Assembly (NCBI GenBank): GCA_017626495.1
Contig: JAGAIP010000003.1
Coordinates: 450,848 to 514,847 of the forward strand
DNA from: Clostridia bacterium
GTDB lineage: Bacteria; Bacillota; Clostridia; Christensenellales; Borkfalkiaceae
Length of the DNA: 64,000 bases
Direction of reading: 5' to 3'
How positions within the stretch are numbered: position 1 is the first letter of the stretch; the number at the start of each line of letters is the position of its first letter. This document shows positions 55,128-62,000 of the stretch, one piece after another. Position numbers and translations under genes: made by a program. Under the pieces are notes generated by a model. The model saw only the letters and a list, made by a program, of their open reading frames with translations. It was not told the DNA's origin and searched no databases.

Positions 55128-55427
55128 TTATTTGTATCTGTGTTGATAATACGAATCCGCATATTGGTATCTGCTACGTTGCAGTTTCTTACGCAGCCTG
55201 CGGAAATAGGCTACGTTCAAAACCATTTCGGCTTTGCACTTATTGCACTTCACTCTGACGTGTCCTGTTGTGTCTGCGAAAACACCTTCAATGTAATGGG
55301 AGCAATATGGACACTTCAGCTCTCTTTCGGGCAGCGAAGTACATTCTTCAAATGAAAGGATCATCTTACGATGAGCTTCGGCTGTAAGCGGTTTATCTTG
55401 AAACTTCGGTGCTGTGTTTGGTCTCAT
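55128..55427 (-). CDS. Small zinc-ribbon protein of the mobile element
   Basis: 99 residues with CPYC (Cys39, Cys42) and CNKC (Cys61, Cys64), a standard zinc ribbon, and a very basic tail (RRLRKKLQRSRYQYADSYYQ). Suggests nucleic-acid binding. The start overlaps the ImmA stop by one base (TAATG). No closer match recognised. Confidence 0.75.
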   Translation of the reverse strand: MRPNTAPKFQDKPLTAEAHRKMILSFEECTSLPERELKCPYCSHYIEGVFADTTGHVRVKCNKCKAEMVLNVAYFRRLRKKLQRSRYQYADSYYQHRYK

Positions 55428-56149
55428 TACGCATACACCTCCGACTCAAGGATCTGTTTCATCAGTAATTCTTCAAGAGGGTGATAGTCAAGCAGACCGA
55501 ATTGGCGAAGTCTTATAAACAAAGGTTGGAACCTTACTCCAAGCAAATCAGCCATCTGCTTCATGATTACTCTACCCTCGGGGTCAAATACGTTCTCTCC
55601 GTATATTCTGATTGGTTCTCCTTTGTTAAAGCGTTTAAGCGCGTTTTCTACAACAAATCTCGGCAACAAAAGCGCGGCTGCAATTTTGTTTGCTCTTGAT
55701 TCATTGATATTGAACGCATTATGGAGCTGCTCTGTCGGGATATATTCGGACAAATCCATATCTCGGTTGAACGATGCGACATTGGTATTGCAAAGCTTAT
55801 TCATAAGGTAATGCCCGGCTTCGTGTGCCATATTGAATCGGCAACGCTCACGTTGATCGGGAGCGAGATAACACTTATCAACGACCATTGTTTTACGGGG
55901 ATACAGAACCTCTGTAACCTTACCGTTATTGATTATCTTGAGTGTTCTTGAACCGTTGGCAATAAACGCGGTAATCGTTTCATCGTCCTCGACAATGCTT
56001 TCAAACTCTATCTCAAGACCAAGATAATCGGTAATAAGACCCCTTATATCTATATAATCGGTAGGAGCGTTGTACTTGCGAATGTAATCCAAAACCAAAG
56101 CTTCGCAAAACTCCTCGATCTCCATATTAGACATATTAAATTGGTTCAT
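55427..56149 (-). CDS. ImmA/IrrE-family metallopeptidase
   Basis: 240 residues. Zinc motif HEAGH (109-113) in RFNMAHEAGHYLM, third ligand Glu150 in INESRANKIAAALLLP. A C-terminal helical domain follows (VRFQPLFIRLRQFG). ImmA proteases cut the cognate repressor after DNA damage or cell-cell signals. It lies in the leftward operon with dinB and is thus repressed by the same control region as the polymerase. Confidence 0.9.
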   Translation of the reverse strand: MNQFNMSNMEIEEFCEALVLDYIRKYNAPTDYIDIRGLITDYLGLEIEFESIVEDDETITAFIANGSRTLKIINNGKVTEVLYPRKTMVVDKCYLAPDQRERCRFNMAHEAGHYLMNKLCNTNVASFNRDMDLSEYIPTEQLHNAFNINESRANKIAAALLLPRFVVENALKRFNKGEPIRIYGENVFDPEGRVIMKQMADLLGVRFQPLFIRLRQFGLLDYHPLEELLMKQILESEVYA

Positions 56150-56166
56150 TCGTCACCTCCCATTGC

Positions 56167-56415
56167 TTATGCAGGCACTTCCTTCTCGACGAACCACTTG
56201 CCGTCCTCGTCATAAAGGTCTCTCTGTTTGCCTTCGATCATTACTGTATATCGGGTTCCGCAACCGCCGACTTTCAAAGAAGCGGCAGGCGTAATGTGGA
56301 GAACTCTGTCAATCTCATAGGTCGCACCATCTTCCCACACCATACTCAACGGACGGAGACTTCCATCCTTTGTGATCTTAACGATCATCGTCACATACAC
56401 TTTCTTGAATTTCAT
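56167..56415 (-). CDS. Small protein beside dinB, function unknown
   Basis: 82 residues, beta-rich (KKVYVTMIVKITKDGSLRPL ... YEIDRVLHITPAASLKVGGC). It lies 15 bp after the dinB gene and 17 bp before immA. Small partners of Y-family polymerases are common on ICEs, but I do not recognise this one as YolD. Confidence 0.7.
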   Translation of the reverse strand: MKFKKVYVTMIVKITKDGSLRPLSMVWEDGATYEIDRVLHITPAASLKVGGCGTRYTVMIEGKQRDLYDEDGKWFVEKEVPA

Positions 56416-56430
56416 AGTATAGTTTCTCCT

Positions 56431-57669
56431 TTACTGTGGCACTCCCGTCGGCATAATAAGTTTCGGACTATTATGCGAGGGCATTTTGGGGTTCTGAAGC
56501 AACGTGGCGTTTTTGATCGCATTGTAACCGTAACGGGATCGGATCTCCTCTATCGCCTTATCGAGAGCTTCTATTCGAGAACTTTTCTCTGCATCATAAA
56601 ATAGGCTGATCTGCTCGTCATAGTCAAGCGACACAAGGTTGATCGCCCGAACTGTGATAGAACGGATCGGATGTTTCCAAGAATAATTCTTCTCAAATAG
56701 GGAGAAGGCTTCTCGCGCAATAACGGAAGGGCTTTGAGTGGATAGAGGAATCTTACATTGCCACTGTTTAGTAAACAGCTCGTTATCTCTAACCGAAATC
56801 GCAACGCCCGTTGCTTTTTTATTAAAAGTGAAAAGTCTATGCCCTATGTCCTGCGACAGCTCAAGTATAAACTTCCACACTTCCACCGAATCTTCAAGAT
56901 CTTGCAACGCGGTAATACCGTGACCGCAAGACTTATCAAGTGCTTCTATGTTGCGAACGGTCACTTTGGATTCGTCAAGTCCATTGGCAAAGCGCCATAT
57001 ATCAACGCCGCATTTACCAAGTTTTCTTTCAAAAAATTCCAAGGGCCAATTCGCAACCTGCCCTATGGTAGTAATACCATAAGAAGCAAGTTTCTTTGTT
57101 GTTGCTCTGCCAATACCAAGCAGATCAGATGCAGGAAGTCCCCATATCTGTTCTTTATACGAGTCTTGAGTGATAACCGTAACTGCATCCGGCTTTTTCA
57201 TATCCGAGCCGAGCTTGGCAAAGATTTTATTATACGACACTCCGACCGATACCGTAAGACCCAACTCAAACTTGATCGCTTCTTTTATCTCATTGGCGAT
57301 CTTCTCTCCACTTCCGAAAGCACGTGTGCTACCGCTTACGTCAAGCCAACACTCGTCCATTCCGAAGGGTTCTATCTCATCAGTGTACCGACTGTAAATT
57401 GCTCTTGCCTTTTTTGAGTATTTCATATACTCGTCGTAATGCGGAGAAACAATAAGCAATCCGGGGCATTTCTGTTTGGCTTGCCAAATGGCTTCACCCG
57501 TGCTGACTCCTTTTGCCTTCGCCTTGTAATTCTTTGCGAGGACAATACCGTGTCGTTCTTCCACATCGCCACATACTGCAATAGGATAGGCTTTCAGTTC
57601 GGGGTTCAACATACATTCGACAGAAGCATAAAAGTTGTTCATATCGCTATGCAGTATCACCCGTTCCAT
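56431..57669 (-). CDS. Y-family DNA polymerase (DinB/UmuC-like)
   Basis: Lesion-bypass polymerase. 412 residues. Catalytic acids Asp9 (HSDMNNFYASVE), Asp105 and Glu106 (FGMDECWLDVSG); SVGVSYNKIFAKLGSDMKKP; little-finger domain from about 240. QISLF near residue 345 is a sliding-clamp-binding motif. The plain start has no strong AGGAGG but GGAGGG-like GGAGGGAATATG. First gene of the leftward operon facing the XRE control region, so expected to be de-repressed on induction. Confidence 0.93.
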   Translation of the reverse strand: MERVILHSDMNNFYASVECMLNPELKAYPIAVCGDVEERHGIVLAKNYKAKAKGVSTGEAIWQAKQKCPGLLIVSPHYDEYMKYSKKARAIYSRYTDEIEPFGMDECWLDVSGSTRAFGSGEKIANEIKEAIKFELGLTVSVGVSYNKIFAKLGSDMKKPDAVTVITQDSYKEQIWGLPASDLLGIGRATTKKLASYGITTIGQVANWPLEFFERKLGKCGVDIWRFANGLDESKVTVRNIEALDKSCGHGITALQDLEDSVEVWKFILELSQDIGHRLFTFNKKATGVAISVRDNELFTKQWQCKIPLSTQSPSVIAREAFSLFEKNYSWKHPIRSITVRAINLVSLDYDEQISLFYDAEKSSRIEALDKAIEEIRSRYGYNAIKNATLLQNPKMPSHNSPKLIMPTGVPQ

Positions 57670-57709
57670 ATTCCCTCCAATATTATAATAAAAAGTTTAT
57701 CGAAACCCC

Positions 57710-57859
57710 TTGACAAAAATGAAGTTTGGGTTTATAATTTATGTAGTTCAAGTTCATCGTGCCTATATTATACGACATTCAAGTTCATTTGTCAAGAGGT
57801 TTTTTGAACTTTAACTACATTTTTTCAAAAAGTTATGAAATTCAAGTTCATCATATAAT
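57710..57859. promoter_or_regulatory. Control region of the mobile element: three operators and opposing promoters
   Basis: TTCAAGTTCAT occurs at 57747-57757, 57778-57788 and 57841-57851 (steps of 31 and 63 bp), plus an inverted near-match, TTGAACTTTAA, at 57804-57814. Rightward promoter: TTGACA (57710-57715)-17-TATAAT (57733-57738). Leftward promoter: TTGACA (57790-57795)-17-TATAAT (57767-57772), with the second operator inside its spacer. Another TATAAT at 57854-57859, next to the third operator, could serve the repressor gene. Confidence 0.8.
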
Positions 57860-57880
57860 TAGAATGGAAGGAGAAAGGAA

Positions 57881-58300
57881 ATGACCTTCGGAGAAAAAAT
57901 TCATTTAGAAAGAACAAAGCGAGGTATGAATCAAAAAGAATTCGGTAAGTTAATAGGTGTATCTCAACGAATTGTGTCACTTTATGAAACGGCGAAGTCT
58001 TTTCCCCGCACTCGCGATGATTACGCACGAATAGCTGAAGCTCTCGCTATTGATGTCAACTATCTATTGACCGAAAATGAGGAGTTTGTCATGGGTATTG
58101 CTGAACAATATGGTACTCGTGGCGCTCAAGGTGCTAACAGAGTATTGTCTGATGTAAAGGCTCTGTTCGCAGGTGGCGAGATGGCAGAAGAAGATATGGA
58201 TGTGTTTATGAAAGCCGTACAAGATGCTTATTGGGAAGTAAAAAAGATCAATAAGGAAAAATATACTCCCAAGAAGTATCAGAAGAAGGATAATGACTAA
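57881..58300 (+). CDS. XRE-family repressor (ImmR/phage-type)
   Basis: 139 residues, GGAAGGAG before ATG. N-terminal helix-turn-helix (about 5-65: MNQKEFGKLIGVSQRIVSLY and what follows); C-terminal helical domain (about 85-139) with a lysine-rich end. The partner ImmA gene lies just downstream. By analogy with ICEBs1 it keeps the element silent until ImmA cleaves it. The TTCAAGTTCAT sites upstream are its likely operators. Confidence 0.93.
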   Translation: MTFGEKIHLERTKRGMNQKEFGKLIGVSQRIVSLYETAKSFPRTRDDYARIAEALAIDVNYLLTENEEFVMGIAEQYGTRGAQGANRVLSDVKALFAGGEMAEEDMDVFMKAVQDAYWEVKKINKEKYTPKKYQKKDND

Positions 58301-58369
58301 TACCTTCATTGTCCGTTTTATGGTACATACTGTGTGCTATACTTATACCACAGAGAAAGGGGGATATTG

Positions 58370-58882
58370 ATGGCACAAGTCAAAGATGCTGTATCTGTTG
58401 CGAACAAGATCTTTCGCACTTATGAAAAAAGACGCCCGGAACGAATAGCCAAAGAAATGGGAATACTGATAGTCCCTGCCCCTTTTAAGAAACAGAAAGG
58501 CGCATACAAGGTGATTGAGCGTCAACCGATCATATTTATAAACGATAGCCTTCATCCCGTTGTCCGAGAGATTGTATTCGGACACGAGCTCGGTCATCAT
58601 CTTCTGCACCGTGAAGAAGCAATACAAGCAGGTGGATTCCAAGAGTTCAACCTTTTCGATATGCGCGAGAACCGTATGGAATATGAAGCCAATCTGTTTG
58701 CAGCGCAACTTATGCTCCCCGATGAGGAGATAAAGGAGTATATATACCGAGGTTTCGACGTTCAGCAAATCGCAAGAGCTATGCGATCCGACATTAACCT
58801 TGTTGCAATCAAGGTTGCTGAGCTCAACCGTCAAGGCTGCTGCTTTAGAGAGCAAGAGTTCAGAAGTAACTTCTTAAAATGA
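58370..58882 (+). CDS. ImmA-type anti-repressor metallopeptidase
   Basis: 170 residues from ATG 58370 (AAAGGGGGATATTG upstream; a TTG-type longer start is rejected). HELGH (72-76) with a third ligand around Glu104/Glu106 (RMEYEANLFAAQLMLP). It should cleave the XRE repressor encoded 70 bp upstream. A TGC-TATACT extended -10 (58338-58343) may give it an extra weak promoter. Confidence 0.93.
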   Translation: MAQVKDAVSVANKIFRTYEKRRPERIAKEMGILIVPAPFKKQKGAYKVIERQPIIFINDSLHPVVREIVFGHELGHHLLHREEAIQAGGFQEFNLFDMRENRMEYEANLFAAQLMLPDEEIKEYIYRGFDVQQIARAMRSDINLVAIKVAELNRQGCCFREQEFRSNFLK

Positions 58883-58911
58883 GAAAGAACCCTCCGAGGG
58901 TTCTTTCTTGT
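58883..58911 (+). terminator. Terminator after immA
   Basis: 11-bp stem GAAAGAACCCT / AGGGTTCTTTC with a CCG loop, then TTGTTT. Confidence 0.85.
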
Positions 58912-58937
58912 TTATAAAGAGATAGTGCAAACAGAAA

Positions 58938-59060
58938 CGGACTGTGCCGAAACACAGTCCGAGGGTTTAACAAAAGGGCGGCAAGCTACGTTTTATTCGT
59001 AGCCTGCCGCGAATCTTTGTTATCAAAGGGTCTGTGCGTACATTGTGCGTCGCAGGCTCT
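58938..59060. other. Hairpin-rich gap before the giant protein gene
   Basis: CGGACTGTG / CACAGTCCG (58938-58961); GCGGCA-a-GCTACG / CGTAGC-c-TGCCGC (58978-59010); and a weaker G-T-rich hairpin with T5 at 59030-59060. No gene. These may terminate the leftward giant gene or be boundary sequence of a cargo insertion. Confidence 0.5.
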
Positions 59061-59066
59061 TTTTAT

Positions 59067-62000
59067 TTAATTATTATTGAAATAGTCATTGAGACAGTAA
59101 TAGCCACTTTCATTGCCGATCTGTACGGTGCTGCCGTTGCCATCGCTGACCCATACGCCACCGAAAGTACCACACTTATATACAATGCCCTCATATCCTA
59201 TGCCGAGAGCATAAGCACCCCATTCGTTAAAGTCTGATGGAAGCCATGTAGGAATAATCTCGTCCAGTTCCGCCTGAGTTACATCGGTAAAGATAATCTT
59301 TCCCATATTAACATAGGCATAGGATTTGCCGACGCCCGATCCTATAAGTGCGGCATAACAGTGTGTCGTACCGATCTCCATAGAAAGATTCAACTCGGTA
59401 TTTGTAATGACAATATCTCCCAAAGTTCCGGTTACATATGCATGCATATTAGCGCCTGCACCAATTACAGAAGCAAGCCCGTCGCCATTATTTCTTGCTG
59501 TGATCTGAGAATTTTTAAGGATTATATTACCCATTGTGCTACCGACATAACCTATACCGATTGCTGGTGCATGCGAGGTGCTTTCATAATAACCACCTTC
59601 CGCAACGATGATTGAATTTTCAATGAGGATATCTCCCATTGATCCGTCCGATGTACCTATGGCAGCACCGCTGATACTGGTGTCAGCCTTAATCCCCTTA
59701 TTTGAATCCGCTGACACTTCCTTTGAACTTCCCGTAGCATCCACACGGGCATTGCGGATGGTAACATTTCCTGCTATAACGCCATTATTTGCGCCGATGC
59801 CTGCGTTGCCACCTGTAGCCGTAACGGTCAGTTTATTGTTCTCTTTGGTAAGGTCACCTTCGATGATCACATTGGAGCCATTGCCAAGGGAAATGCCGCC
59901 GTTCACGGTATGCTCTGCATCGCCTGCCACAAGGAGCGTCAAGGTTTTGCCATCAGCTACGGTAATCTGTCCACCCAGTTTCACTCCGCTTGCGCCAACA
60001 TCGAAGATTACAGTTGCATCTTCTGCGATATTCAGCGATATGTTGTACTTTTTGCCGTCGCCAATAATAACACTATCTTGAGTAATGTCAACCGTGCTAC
60101 CTTCACCCTTCGATGTCAAATCTACAACAGCAAGCATTGCACCACAAATGCACTTTCTGTTCTCGTCATATGTGTGTTCTTCAGGTTCTCCTACGATAAC
60201 GCCGCACTCGTGAGTCTTGGTATGTGTACCGTCGCCGTTGTCGGTGTAGGGGTAATTTTCGCTTGCATGATTCTCGGGAGCTTTTGTAGCATCGTACTCA
60301 AAACCGCAAAATTCACAGAGTTTACCGTGCATACATGTTGCTTCACCGCCGGTATGCTCTCCCACGCCCGTCTTAGAGTGCTGGTAGTTCTTCGCGCTCA
60401 CGCCGTAGTTATAGAGTGCCTTTGCGAGATTTACCATCTTTTCATCGGTCGAGCTTTGGCTGATAGCGTAGAGGTAATCGTTGACCGATACGTGGATGTA
60501 AGAGTAATTTTCCCCTTCGCCGTTCTGAATAATCACAGAGAAATCCTTGTCAAAGTCGGTTGCGCTGATGGGATCGCTTTCAAAAATGATATACCCTCTA
60601 TTTACATCTTCCTCGGTCATTACATACTCTTTTCCATTTACATAGACCTTAACTGCAGGCAAATAATTCACCTTTATCTTAATGGAGAGCGTTGTACCGA
60701 ATCTGACCGTGTACTGCTCCACCAAAGGCATATTGGGTTCTATTTCAAACCGATCAGCCTCACTTTCGGGAATCTCTCTGTTCGAGCTATTCTCTGTGTA
60801 AGTATTGCCGGTCATGGTCTGATGCTTCTTGTATGCACTTGCTGCTTCGCCGTATGCAAGGGTATCCTTGATGAGAGCTACGAGAGCCGCATTGTCCTTA
60901 TATTTTTCAAGAAGGTTTAAGAGGTTCTTTTCAACGCTGTATTCCTTACCATCTTCACATCCGTGACTTGTAACCTCGGTCTCGTTGTAGTAAAGCTTTG
61001 CGCGGATACTGTCGCCCATGCACTGCGGATTAATCCCCTCAAGGACGAATACGTAGAAGCCGTCAGCATTGGGTTCATCGGCATATACTTTGGTTTTCAC
61101 GCCATTGTGACTGAACTCCATATAGAGTCCCTTGGAATTGAATTCAGGAGCATAGCCCATCACATAGTACTTCATCGAGAGGTCGCCGCCGATGTTGAGC
61201 TGCTGACCGTAGATCTCGAATCTCGAAGAAGGAACAGCCTCACCACCGAGTACGGGATAGCTCTGACGGTTCTCACCTTCGAGTATCTGTCCGAAGTGTT
61301 CACCGAGCTTGTAGGCAACCTCGCCCGAGAGGAGCTGTGCTTTGGTTACACTTGTGATCTCTACGTTGTCACTCCCGGGTTTCAGATCCGAATTGCTGTG
61401 TACAGCCTCAAGACCGTCATCACCGAGGTAATAGCAATTCTTGATTGCATTAACACTCCGAAGCGTGCCAAATGCGCCAAGAAACGCCTGATCGGTCAGA
61501 TTTTCACCGCGCTCAAACTTACCTGCAAACAGGCAGTTTTCAAGGGTAGTCTTTGCTCCCGTATTGGAAAAGCTGAGGAAACCGCCCATATAAATGGTTG
61601 CGGTGTTATTATAGTCGCCTGCGTAATTGGTCTTGATAGTACCGTATGCCGCGCAGTTGCGGATGGTCACTTCGCTTGTATTCTCTTGGATCTTGCCGAT
61701 AAAGCCGCCTGCACCCGAGTCCACACGGTAAATACCTGCGTCAAAGGTGCCGTACCAAGAGCAGTTTTCAATGAGGCTTTGATGGTTTGCGTATCCCACA
61801 AAGCCGCCGATCATACCAACGCCGTGCGCCTTTGCGGTAAGTTTTACGTAAGAGGTGATGTTCTGAATAATTGCGCCGTTGCGCTCAAGATCGGTTTCAC
61901 CATTCACACCGCAAATCGAGCCGATGACACCGCCAACGTAGTCGTGTTGCGTGTTCACGATCACCTCACCGTAGATGGTGAAGTTCTTGACCGTACCGGT

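Noticed and set aside
57710..57860. LexA-type SOS box in front of the Y-family polymerase gene
   Set aside because: No CGAACNNNNGTTCG-like site found; the repeated TTCAAGTTCAT sites fit the neighbouring XRE protein better.
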